Shown: piece after piece, positions 8,364-15,585 of the stretch
Numbering within the stretch: the first letter of the stretch is position 1
How the letters are laid out: the number at the start of each line of letters is the position of its first letter
Assembly: GCA_016788295.1 (NCBI GenBank)
Contig: JAEUSY010000045.1
Span: 1-43,673 of the forward strand
Direction of reading: 5' to 3'
Origin: Flavobacteriales bacterium
GTDB lineage: Bacteria; Bacteroidota; Bacteroidia; Flavobacteriales_F; PHOS-HE28
Length of the DNA: 43,673 bases
Made by a program: the position numbers and the translations under genes
Notes under the pieces: generated by a model
What the model was told of the DNA's origin: nothing
The model's database searches: none
What the model saw: only the letters and a program-made list of their open reading frames with translations

Positions 8364-8813
8364 TCAGCCGCGCATCAGCGCCAGCACTACCGCATAACGA
8401 AGCGCCTTACCAATGAACATGAGCAAGGCCACCGGCATTGGCCGTACCCTGCCCAGCCCGAGCGCAATGGCCAGCGGATCGCCCACCACCGGCAGCCAGG
8501 TAAGAAGGGCCGCCAAGAAGCCATGGCGGTCCACCCAGGCCCGCAGGCGTTCGGCCTTTGCAGGATCGGTGCGCAGCCAACGGGCAATGCGCTGCGGATC
8601 GCCCAACCGGCCCAGGCCATATGAGCTCATGCCGCCCAGCCAATTGCCTGCGCTGGCGGCCATCCACAGCGCCACCGTGGACCAGGACCCCAGCGCCATG
8701 GCCGCCAGCACCGCCTCGGAGCTGAATGGCAGGATGGTGGCCGCCAGAAAGCTGGCCAGGAACAACCCCGCCAGCCCGAGCTCCGTCCATTGTGGGCCAA
8801 GTTCCATGTTCAT
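8364..8813 (-). CDS. DedA/YqaA-like (VTT-domain) inner-membrane protein
   Basis: 149 aa from ATG 8813; an in-frame TTG at 8837 would overlap the promoter element. Hydrophobic throughout, with helices at LAGLFLASFLAATILPF, VLAAMALGSWSTVALWMA, FLAALLTWLPVVGDPLAI and PVALLMFIGKALRYAVVLAL. The pattern SSEAVLAA, then GNWLGGMSSYGLGR, and LPVVGDPLAIALGLGR matches the short YqaA branch of the SNARE-associated/DedA family. DedA proteins are linked to polyprenyl-phosphate or phospholipid flipping; the substrate of the YqaA branch is not established. Its promoter is back-to-back with that of the barrel protein at 8897. Confidence 0.85.
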   Translation of the reverse strand: MNMELGPQWTELGLAGLFLASFLAATILPFSSEAVLAAMALGSWSTVALWMAASAGNWLGGMSSYGLGRLGDPQRIARWLRTDPAKAERLRAWVDRHGFLAALLTWLPVVGDPLAIALGLGRVRPMPVALLMFIGKALRYAVVLALMRG

Positions 8814-8834
8814 CGGCCCCGCTTGGTGGGCGGC

Positions 8835-8842
8835 CAAAGGTA
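8835..8842 (-). promoter_or_regulatory. -7 promoter element (TACCTTTG) of the DedA-like gene
   Basis: Perfect TAnnTTTG on the minus strand, 21 bases before the ATG at 8813. It is 17 bases from an opposing perfect element at 8860-8867. Confidence 0.7.
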
Positions 8843-8859
8843 CCCGAGCGGCTGCGGCA

Positions 8860-8867
8860 TACTTTTG
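8860..8867 (+). promoter_or_regulatory. -7 promoter element (TACTTTTG) of the outer-membrane barrel gene
   Basis: Perfect TAnnTTTG on the plus strand, 29 bases before the ATG at 8897. It supports the signal-peptide start at 8897 rather than the longer in-frame reading from 8726. Confidence 0.7.
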
Positions 8868-8896
8868 GGAATGCCGGAAGCCTGAACCCGATAGCC

Positions 8897-9598
8897 ATGC
8901 GCCACCTGTTCACCTCCCTTTCCTGCTCCCTGCTGATGCTGCCTGCCCTGGCCCAGGACGATGGCCCCAACAACCAGAACATGGGTCGTCGCGCCACCTT
9001 GAGCGGCGGTCTGGAGATCGGCATCCCCATAGGCGCCTTCAGCGATAGCTGGGGCCGCGAGATCGTAGGCCTTAGTGGGAACCTGGCCGTTCCCATGCGC
9101 CTGCTCCCGCTGAGCTGGGGCTTCGACTTCGGCTGGGGCCACATGGGCGGCGAACGCGATATCGTGCCCGTGAGCAACCAGTACATCAACGCCACTTCCG
9201 GTGAACTGAGCGTTCGCTCCAACCTCTACAGCTACCACGGCCTGCTGCGCTTCCAGCCCTACAACGGCGTGGTAAGCCCCTACGTGGAAGGCATGCTCGG
9301 CCTGCGCCACTTCACCACCCGCTCGGAGATCACCGTGGAAGGGCTGAGCGAACCCGTACAGGAACAGCGCCAGCGTAGCGAGTTCGTGGGCAGTACCGGG
9401 TGGGCCGTAGGCGTAATGGTGGCCCCAACGCGTGTGCTCTTCTTCGAGGGCCGCGTGGAGCGCCTTACCACGGGCAATGTCACCTTCGTGGACCCCGGTT
9501 CCATCTCCATCAGCGATCAGGGAACGGTGAACTACAACACCATCAGCTCGCCCACGCGCATGGTGAACGTTCACCTGGGCATCGGCCTGCGTTTCTGA
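8897..9598 (+). CDS. Outer-membrane beta-barrel protein, function unknown
   Basis: 233 aa. Signal peptide MRHLFTSLSCSLLMLPALAQ. The mature protein shows alternating hydrophobic strands rich in Tyr/Phe/Gly (SGGLEIGIPIGAFSDSWG, LSWGFDFGWGHMGG, VSPYVEGMLGLRHF, VHLGIGLRF). It ends in Phe, as outer-membrane barrels do for BamA recognition. The length suits an 8- to 10-strand barrel of the OmpW/porin-like type. No enzyme motif is visible. It is monocistronic from its own promoter, and the next gene, purH, is unrelated. Confidence 0.75.
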   Translation: MRHLFTSLSCSLLMLPALAQDDGPNNQNMGRRATLSGGLEIGIPIGAFSDSWGREIVGLSGNLAVPMRLLPLSWGFDFGWGHMGGERDIVPVSNQYINATSGELSVRSNLYSYHGLLRFQPYNGVVSPYVEGMLGLRHFTTRSEITVEGLSEPVQEQRQRSEFVGSTGWAVGVMVAPTRVLFFEGRVERLTTGNVTFVDPGSISISDQGTVNYNTISSPTRMVNVHLGIGLRF

Positions 9599-9680
9599 CC
9601 CGACCGTACGCCCCGTGGTGCTGTTGGTAACCTTTGCGTAACACCGCTGCGCCCGGCCATGGAAAGGGGCGTTAATGCTG

Positions 9681-9688
9681 TAAACTTG
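9681..9688 (+). promoter_or_regulatory. Possible -7 promoter element (TAAACTTG) of purH
   Basis: TAAACTTG, one mismatch from TAnnTTTG, lies 38 bases before the TTG start of purH in the 128-base gap after the barrel gene. It could drive purH and the cell-shape genes behind it. Confidence 0.45.
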
Positions 9689-9726
9689 TGCCCCAATAAC
9701 GTGCGCCAACCGCGCGGAACAGCACA

Positions 9727-11256
9727 TTGGAAGGGTACAAACGCATCCATAGCGCCCTCATTTCGGTATTCCACAAGGACGGGCTGGAGCCCATTGTCCG
9801 CGAGTTGGACCGTTTGGGCGTACACCTTTTTTCCACCGGCGGCACGCAGGAGTTCATTGAAGGGCTCGGCGTGAAGGTCACTCCCGTGGAGGACCTCACC
9901 TCCTACCCGAGCATCCTCGGCGGCCGGGTGAAGACCCTGCATCCGAAGGTCTTCGGCGGCATCCTGGGGCGGCGCGACCTGCCCGGCGATGTGGCCCAGT
10001 TGGAGGAATACGAGATCCCGCCCATCGACCTGGTGATCGTTGACCTCTACCCCTTCGAGGCCACCGTGGCCAAAGGCGGAAGCGAGGCGGAGATCATTGA
10101 GAAGATCGACATCGGGGGCATCAGCCTGATCCGTGCCGGCGCGAAGAACCACGCCGACGTGGTGATCGTGCCCAGCATGGCCCAATATGCCGAACTGCTG
10201 CGCCTGCTGCAGGAACAGGAGGGCGGCACCACGCTGGCACAGCGCAAGTCCTTCGCCACCGCCGCCTTTGGCGTAAGCAGCCACTACGACGGTGCCATTT
10301 ACACGTGGTTCAGCAAAGGCCAGGGCGACCTGCGCCTGAGCGCCGGCCCCACCACCGTGCTGCGTTATGGCGAGAACCCGCACCAATCGGGCGCCTTCCA
10401 CGGCGATCTGCAGGGCATGTTCGAGCAGTTGAACGGCAAGGAGCTGAGCTACAACAACCTGTTGGACCTCGACGCCGCGGTGGAACTGATCGACGATCTC
10501 TCCACCATCCAGGGTGTCCCCTTTGCTATCCTGAAGCACAACAATGCCTGCGGGGCCGCTGTGCGCCCCACCGTGAAAGAGGCCTGGGACGCGGCGCTGG
10601 CCGGCGACCCCGTAAGCGCCTTCGGTGGTGTGCTCATCACCACGGCCCGCATCGACAAGGCCACGGCCGAGGCCATCGACACCATCTTCTTCGAGATCAT
10701 TGCAGCGCCCGACTACGATGCCGATGCGCTGGAAGTGCTGATGAAGAAGAAGAACCGCATGATCCTGAAGCGCAAGCCGGCCACACGCTCGAACGTGAAA
10801 GTGCGCACCGCACTGAACGGCGTACTGACCGAGGCTGCGGACCAGGTGGTGGCCAATGCAACAAGCATGCGCACCGCCACCACCAATGCGCCCACTGCGC
10901 AGGAGGTGAGCGACATGGTCTTCGCGACCATTCTGGTGAAGCACACCAAGAGCAACGCCATCGTGCTCGCCATGAACGACCAATTGCTGGCCAGCGGCAC
11001 CGGCCAGACCAGCCGCGTGGACGCGTTGGAACAAGCCATCGCGAAAGCGGGCAAGTTCAACTTCGACCTGCGCGGCGCCGTAATGGCCAGCGACGCCTTC
11101 TTCCCTTTCCCTGATTGCGTGGAGATCGCCCACCAGGCGGGCATCACGGCGGTCGTCCACCCGGGCGGCAGCATCCGCGACCAGGACAGCATCGACTTCT
11201 GCAACGCACACGGCATGGCCATGTGCATCACCGGTACACGCCACTTCAAACACTGA
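9727..11256 (+). CDS. purH: Bifunctional AICAR formyltransferase/IMP cyclohydrolase
   Basis: 509 aa. Catalyses the last two steps of purine synthesis, AICAR to FAICAR (10-formyl-THF donor) and FAICAR to IMP. The N-terminal cyclohydrolase (MGS-like) domain opens with RIHSALISVFHKDGLEP and has FSTGGTQEFIE, GGRVKTLHPKVFGGIL and IDIGGISLIRAGAKNH. The C-terminal transformylase has RYGENPHQSGAF, ILKHNNACGAA, DPVSAFGG and, near the end, SDAFFPFPD, AGITAVVHPGGSIRDQDSI and GTRHFKH. The length is near the family norm. The start is a TTG: no in-frame ATG or GTG fits the family N-terminus. It sits just before mreB, a common Bacteroidota order, 14 bases apart, so probably one transcript. Confidence 0.97.
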   Translation: MEGYKRIHSALISVFHKDGLEPIVRELDRLGVHLFSTGGTQEFIEGLGVKVTPVEDLTSYPSILGGRVKTLHPKVFGGILGRRDLPGDVAQLEEYEIPPIDLVIVDLYPFEATVAKGGSEAEIIEKIDIGGISLIRAGAKNHADVVIVPSMAQYAELLRLLQEQEGGTTLAQRKSFATAAFGVSSHYDGAIYTWFSKGQGDLRLSAGPTTVLRYGENPHQSGAFHGDLQGMFEQLNGKELSYNNLLDLDAAVELIDDLSTIQGVPFAILKHNNACGAAVRPTVKEAWDAALAGDPVSAFGGVLITTARIDKATAEAIDTIFFEIIAAPDYDADALEVLMKKKNRMILKRKPATRSNVKVRTALNGVLTEAADQVVANATSMRTATTNAPTAQEVSDMVFATILVKHTKSNAIVLAMNDQLLASGTGQTSRVDALEQAIAKAGKFNFDLRGAVMASDAFFPFPDCVEIAHQAGITAVVHPGGSIRDQDSIDFCNAHGMAMCITGTRHFKH

Positions 11257-11270
11257 CCCCTCACCGGACC

Positions 11271-12296
11271 ATGAGCTGGTTCAACTTCTTCACCCAGGAG
11301 ATCGCGATCGACCTCGGCACGGCCAACACGCTGATCATCCACAACGACAAGGTCGTGGTGGACGAGCCGAGCATTGTCGCCATTGACCGCACCACCGGCA
11401 AGGTGATCGCCGTAGGCCGCCAGGCACAACAGATGCATGGCAAGACCCACGAGAACATCAAGACCATCCGTCCGCTGCGCGATGGGGTGATCGCCGACTT
11501 CAAGGCCGCCGAGGACATGATCAAGGGCATGATCCGCATGATCAAGCCCGGCCGCCAGCTCTTCACCCCCAACCTGCGCATGGTGATCTGCATTCCCAGC
11601 GGCATCACTGAGGTGGAGAAGCGCGCCGTAAAGGACAGCAGCGAGCACGCCGGCGCCAAAGAGGTATACCTGATCCACGAGCCCATGGCCGCCGCGATCG
11701 GTATCGGAATCGATGTGGAGGAGCCCATGGGCAACATGATCATTGATATCGGTGGTGGTACCAGCGAGATCGCCGTGATCGCCCTGGGCGGTATCGTGTG
11801 CGACAAGAACATTCGCGTGGCGGGTGATGAGTTCACCAACGACATCGAGGAATACATGCGCCGCCAGCACAACATCCTGGTGGGCGAACGCACGGCCGAG
11901 CAGATCAAGATCGAAGTGGGCGCTGCCATGACCGAGCTGGACAACCCGCCACCCGATTATGCCGTGCGCGGCCGCGACCTCATGACCGGTATCCCCAAGG
12001 AGATCACCGTGACCTATAGCGAGATCGCGCAAGCCCTGGACAAGAGCATCAGCAAGATCGAAGAGGCCATCCTCAGCGCACTGGAGGCAACCCCGCCCGA
12101 GCTCAGCGCTGACATTTACAAGACCGGCATCTACCTGGCCGGTGGTGGTGCCTTGCTGCGTGGCCTGGACAAGCGCATCAGCATCAAGACCAAACTGCCT
12201 GTACATGTGAGCGAGGACCCGCTGCGGGCCGTGGCACGTGGCACCGGCATCGCCCTGAAGAACATCGACCGCTTCCAGTTCCTCATGAGGGAGTAA
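11271..12296 (+). CDS. mreB: Rod shape-determining actin-like protein MreB
   Basis: 341 aa. Cytoplasmic actin homologue that forms membrane-bound filaments and directs lateral wall synthesis. Begins MSWFNFFTQEIAIDLGTANT: an amphipathic hydrophobic N-terminus, then the phosphate-1 loop. Further actin/Hsp70-fold motifs are TIRPLRDGVIADF, VICIPSGITEVEKRA, HEPMAAAIGIGID, IDIGGGTSEIAVI (phosphate 2), AGDEFTNDI and YLAGGGALLRGLD (adenosine loop). It ends FLMRE. Starts 14 bases after purH and is followed, 7 bases after the stop, by a 25-bp-stem inverted repeat before mreC, which may set a different level for mreB than for the rest. Confidence 0.98.
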   Translation: MSWFNFFTQEIAIDLGTANTLIIHNDKVVVDEPSIVAIDRTTGKVIAVGRQAQQMHGKTHENIKTIRPLRDGVIADFKAAEDMIKGMIRMIKPGRQLFTPNLRMVICIPSGITEVEKRAVKDSSEHAGAKEVYLIHEPMAAAIGIGIDVEEPMGNMIIDIGGGTSEIAVIALGGIVCDKNIRVAGDEFTNDIEEYMRRQHNILVGERTAEQIKIEVGAAMTELDNPPPDYAVRGRDLMTGIPKEITVTYSEIAQALDKSISKIEEAILSALEATPPELSADIYKTGIYLAGGGALLRGLDKRISIKTKLPVHVSEDPLRAVARGTGIALKNIDRFQFLMRE

Positions 12297-12303
12297 TGAG
12301 CGC

Positions 12304-12365
12304 CGAGTGGTGAGTTGCGAGTGCTCCAATGGCGTGAAGGTGGAGCACTTGCAACTCACCACTCG
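12304..12365. repeat. Long inverted repeat (25-bp stem, 12-base loop) between mreB and mreC
   Basis: Left arm 12304-12328 begins CGAGTGGTGAGTTGCG; right arm 12341-12365 is its reverse complement except one position (12319 G against 12350 T, a G-U pair in RNA). The loop is 12329-12340. The RNA would fold into a 25-pair helix starting 7 bases after the mreB stop and ending 21 bases before the mreC ATG. No T-run follows, so it is not a standard terminator. It looks like a REP-like or small palindromic mobile element, or an mRNA-processing/stabilising hairpin. Confidence 0.9.
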
Positions 12366-12381
12366 CTACTCGCCACTCATC
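12354..12381 (+). repeat. Four tandem heptads of ACTCRCY type overlapping the hairpin arm
   Basis: ACTCACC, ACTCGCT, ACTCGCC, ACTCATC in exact 7-base phase from inside the right arm of the inverted repeat to 5 bases before the mreC ATG. The left arm carries the complementary GAGTGGTGAGT. The heptads could let the hairpin grow or shrink, or be the footprint of an element. Confidence 0.75.
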
Positions 12382-12386
12382 GTACA

Positions 12387-13217
12387 ATGCGCGACCTCTT
12401 CCGCTTCCTTCAGCGCATCCGGAACATCCTTCTGTTCCTGGGCCTCATGGTCCTTTCGTTCATCCAACTGGCCAATGGCAATGCGCATCACCGGGCCAGG
12501 GCCATCAGTTCCAGCAATGCGCTGGTGGGCACCATTTACACGTGGCGCAAGGACATCACCGACTACGCGAACCTGAAGGAGGTGAACCGCCGATTGGCCG
12601 AGGAGAACGCCGATTGGCGCAACCGCCACGCCAGTTCCTATGCCCCGGTGGAGGACATCTTCGTACGGATCAACGACACCATTCGCCGCCAACAGTACAG
12701 TGTGCTTACCGCCAAAGTGGTGAACAGCACCTGGCACAAGCAGAAGAACTTCCTAACGCTGGACAAGGGCTCAACGGCCGGCCTGCACGATGACATGGGC
12801 GTGATCGGCCCATCGGGAATCATCGGTGTGGTGCGTGATGTAAGCCCCCATTTCGCCTCGGTGATCAGCGTATTGAGCCCCGACGTGAAGACCAGTGTAC
12901 AAATGCGTCGTTCGGGCCACTACGGCCTTTTGTACTGGGACACCAACGACCCCACGACCGCTTCAGTCATCGACATCCCGAAGCATGCACGTGTGGCGGT
13001 AGGCGATACGGTGGTGACCCGCGGAGTGGACAACATTTATCCACCTGGCGTGGATGTGGGCGTGGTGATCTCGGTGGAAAGCCCGCCCGGCCGTCAGGAC
13101 CAGGCCATCACCATCAGGCTGGCAGAGGACATGACCCGCAGCGGCTATGTGTATGTGGTGAAGGACCTGATGCGGGCAGAACGCGATTCGTTGGAAAAAG
13201 CCCACGACCAACCATGA
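12387..13217 (+). CDS. mreC: Rod shape-determining protein MreC
   Basis: 276 aa from ATG 12387; longer readings run into the inverted repeat and are not used. One N-terminal membrane helix (RIRNILLFLGLMVLSFIQLA), then a coiled coil (LKEVNRRLAEENADWRNR) and the periplasmic double beta-barrel with the family motifs VVNSTWHKQKNFLTLDKGS, GLHDDMGVIGPSGIIGVV, LSPDVKTSVQMRRSGHYG, GDTVVTRGVDNIYPPGVDVG. It links cytoplasmic MreB with PBP2/RodA in the elongasome. Overlaps mreD by four bases (ATGA at 13214-13217). Confidence 0.95.
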   Translation: MRDLFRFLQRIRNILLFLGLMVLSFIQLANGNAHHRARAISSSNALVGTIYTWRKDITDYANLKEVNRRLAEENADWRNRHASSYAPVEDIFVRINDTIRRQQYSVLTAKVVNSTWHKQKNFLTLDKGSTAGLHDDMGVIGPSGIIGVVRDVSPHFASVISVLSPDVKTSVQMRRSGHYGLLYWDTNDPTTASVIDIPKHARVAVGDTVVTRGVDNIYPPGVDVGVVISVESPPGRQDQAITIRLAEDMTRSGYVYVVKDLMRAERDSLEKAHDQP

Positions 13218-13738
13218 TCGGGACCGTCCTCCTGAACGTGCTCCGCTTGGCGCTGCTGCTCTTGCTGCAGGTGCTGGTGCTGGACCACTTGGACGTGCTG
13301 AACGGCTACATGGTGCCGTACCTCTATGTGCTGTTCCTGTTGATGCTCCCGTTCGAGCTGCCGGAATGGGCGACCCTGCTCATCGGCTGGGCCACGGGCC
13401 TGTTGATGGACCTGTTCAGTAGTACGCCGGGCATGCACATGAGCGCCTGCACGGTGATGATGTTCGGACGGATCTACATGCTGCGGCTGCTGGCACCGCG
13501 TGAAGGATACGAGTATGGCATGCGGCCCACCGTGCCGCGCATGGGCATCCCTTGGTTCATCACCTATGCAGGCGCGCTCATCCTGCTGCACCACTTGTGG
13601 CTGTTCAATGTGGAGGTGTTCCGTTTCGACCGCTTCTTCTCCACCTTCCTGCGAGCGCTCCTCAGCGCACTGTTCACCCTTGCCTTGGCCATTCTGGTCC
13701 AGCTCCTCACCACGCGGGCCGAACGCGGACGAGCATGA
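13214..13738 (+). CDS. mreD: Rod shape-determining membrane protein MreD
   Basis: 174 aa, almost wholly hydrophobic, with five or six membrane helices (LLNVLRLALLLLLQVLVLD, VPYLYVLFLLMLPFELP, ATLLIGWATGLLMDLFSS, WFITYAGALILLHHLWLF, FLRALLSALFTLALAILVQL). The GWATGLLMDLFSSTPGMH stretch fits the MreD motif. It belongs to the elongasome, with MreB and MreC. ATGA overlaps at both ends (13214-13217 with mreC and 13735-13738 with mrdA) indicate translational coupling. Confidence 0.93.
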   Translation: MIGTVLLNVLRLALLLLLQVLVLDHLDVLNGYMVPYLYVLFLLMLPFELPEWATLLIGWATGLLMDLFSSTPGMHMSACTVMMFGRIYMLRLLAPREGYEYGMRPTVPRMGIPWFITYAGALILLHHLWLFNVEVFRFDRFFSTFLRALLSALFTLALAILVQLLTTRAERGRA

Positions 13739-15585
13739 ACTTCGAGTCGCGCAAATACGTGCTCATCGCCTCGGTGCTTTTCATCGCCGTGGTGTTCCTT
13801 CTGCGCCTTTTCTGGATACAGGTGGTGGATGACAAGTGGAAGGCCACTGCGGCCAACATGGCCGAACGGAAGATCACGGACTATCCGGCACGGGGGTTCA
13901 TCTACGATCGTAGTGAACGACTGTTGGTGGCGAACACGCCGGTATACGACCTGATGGCCGTGCCCCGCGAAGTGAAGGCCTTCGACACCGTGGAGTTCGC
14001 CAAACTCATCAGCGTAAGCGTGGAGGATCTTCGGATCCGGCTGAAGGACGCCACCTCGTACTCGCGCTACAAGCCCAGCGTGATCGAAAAGCAGATCCCT
14101 GCGGACCAGTTCGCGGCCATCAGCGTACACCTGCACAAGTACCCAGGCTTCTATGGGCAAAGCCGCACATTGCGCACCTATCCACCCCGCTCGGCCGCAC
14201 ACATGCTCGGGTACCTGAGCGAAGTGGATGCCCGCAAGGTGGAGCAGGATCCCTACTACAAGGCCGGGGACGTGATCGGTGTGGGCGGCCTTGAACAGTT
14301 CTACGAACCCGTGCTACGCGGACGGCGTGGTGTACGCTATGTGCTGGTGGACGTGCACAACAACATCAAGGGCTCGTTCAAGGAGGGCATCTACGATACC
14401 CTTGCCGTCGAAGGTCAGGACCTTTTCACCGGTATCGACCTCGATATCCAGCGACTGGGCGAGCAGTTGATGGTGAACAAGAAAGGCAGCATCGCCGCCA
14501 TTGACCCGCGCACCGGCGAGATCCTCTGTCTGGTGAGCAGTCCCACCTACGATCCCGAACTGCTTGTGGGCCGTGTGCGCAACACCAACTACGGCGTGCT
14601 GCAGCGCGACCCGATCAAGCCCCTGTTCGATCGTGCGTTGCAGGCCCAATACCCGCCGGGGTCCATCTTCAAGATCGTGCAATCGCTCATCGCGTTGGAC
14701 GAGGGCGTCATCACACCCAACACCGGGTTCCCGTGCAACAAGAGCCTGGTCGGCTGCCACAACCACCCCGGTGCCGGCGACATCATCCACGCCATCCAGT
14801 ACTCCTGTAACCCCTACTTCCACCAGGTGTTCAAGCGCATTGTGGAACAGGACAAGGACAAGAACCGGTTCAAGGACGCGGCACTCGGTCTGGGCGAATG
14901 GGAACGCCGCATGCACAGCTTCGGACTGGGGCAGCGGCCAGGTATCGACCTTCCTGCCGTGAAGGGTGGAAATATTCCCGGCCCGGCCTACTACGATCGC
15001 AAGTATGGCAAGGAGCGCTGGGCCTTCAGCACCATCTACAGCGTTAGTATCGGCCAGGGCGAAGTGTTGGTGGCCCCGCTGCAAATGGCCAACCTGGCCG
15101 CCATTTTCGCCAACAAGGGATGGTATTATGACCCGCACGTGGTGCGCGCCGTGGGCCATCCGGACAGCTTGCAGACCCGTTATCTGGAGAAGCATGTGAC
15201 CGATGTCGATCCGAAGTGGTACGACTACATCCAGGAAGGCATGCGGCGCGTGGTGGAGGAACCGGGAGGCACTGCGCGTCAGGCACGCATCGAAGGAATA
15301 ACCGTGTGTGGAAAGACCGGTACTGCCGAGAACCCGCACGGTAAGGACCACGCCGTGTTCGTGGCGTTCGCGCCGATGGACGACCCGCAGATCGCCATTG
15401 CCGTGTACGTGGAGAACTCCGGCTTCGGTGGCACCTGGGCCGCGCCCATTGCCAGCCTTCTTATCGAACAATACCTCACCGACAGCATCGCGCGACCCGA
15501 CCTCATGAAGCGTATGCTGGAGGCCGATCTGATCGCCGCGGAAAAGAACTACGTGAAACCGGTGAAGAAGCCCCGCAGACGATGA
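13735..15585 (+). CDS. mrdA: Penicillin-binding protein 2 (elongation transpeptidase)
   Basis: 616 aa. Class B PBP that cross-links peptidoglycan during elongation, partner of RodA. Short cytoplasmic tail, membrane helix YVLIASVLFIAVVFLLRLFWI, then the PBP dimerisation domain (ARGFIYDRSERLLVANTPVYDL) and the transpeptidase domain with SIFK at residues 310-313 (nucleophile S310), SCN at 357-359 and KTG at 527-529 (CGKTGTAENPHG). The start at 13735 overlaps the mreD stop; longer in-frame reading from 13552 lies inside mreD and is rejected. Ends in a basic tail (KKPRRR). Confidence 0.96.
   Translation: MNFESRKYVLIASVLFIAVVFLLRLFWIQVVDDKWKATAANMAERKITDYPARGFIYDRSERLLVANTPVYDLMAVPREVKAFDTVEFAKLISVSVEDLRIRLKDATSYSRYKPSVIEKQIPADQFAAISVHLHKYPGFYGQSRTLRTYPPRSAAHMLGYLSEVDARKVEQDPYYKAGDVIGVGGLEQFYEPVLRGRRGVRYVLVDVHNNIKGSFKEGIYDTLAVEGQDLFTGIDLDIQRLGEQLMVNKKGSIAAIDPRTGEILCLVSSPTYDPELLVGRVRNTNYGVLQRDPIKPLFDRALQAQYPPGSIFKIVQSLIALDEGVITPNTGFPCNKSLVGCHNHPGAGDIIHAIQYSCNPYFHQVFKRIVEQDKDKNRFKDAALGLGEWERRMHSFGLGQRPGIDLPAVKGGNIPGPAYYDRKYGKERWAFSTIYSVSIGQGEVLVAPLQMANLAAIFANKGWYYDPHVVRAVGHPDSLQTRYLEKHVTDVDPKWYDYIQEGMRRVVEEPGGTARQARIEGITVCGKTGTAENPHGKDHAVFVAFAPMDDPQIAIAVYVENSGFGGTWAAPIASLLIEQYLTDSIARPDLMKRMLEADLIAAEKNYVKPVKKPRRR

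Noticed and set aside
9571..11253. 560-codon open frame on the minus strand opposite purH
   Set aside because: It mirrors purH codons in high-GC DNA. Its translation is low-complexity (rich in H, G, V, A) with no motif, while the plus strand holds an intact purH.
10713..12362. 549-codon minus-strand frame opposite purH and mreB
   Set aside because: Spans two conserved genes and part of the inverted repeat; antisense shadow only.
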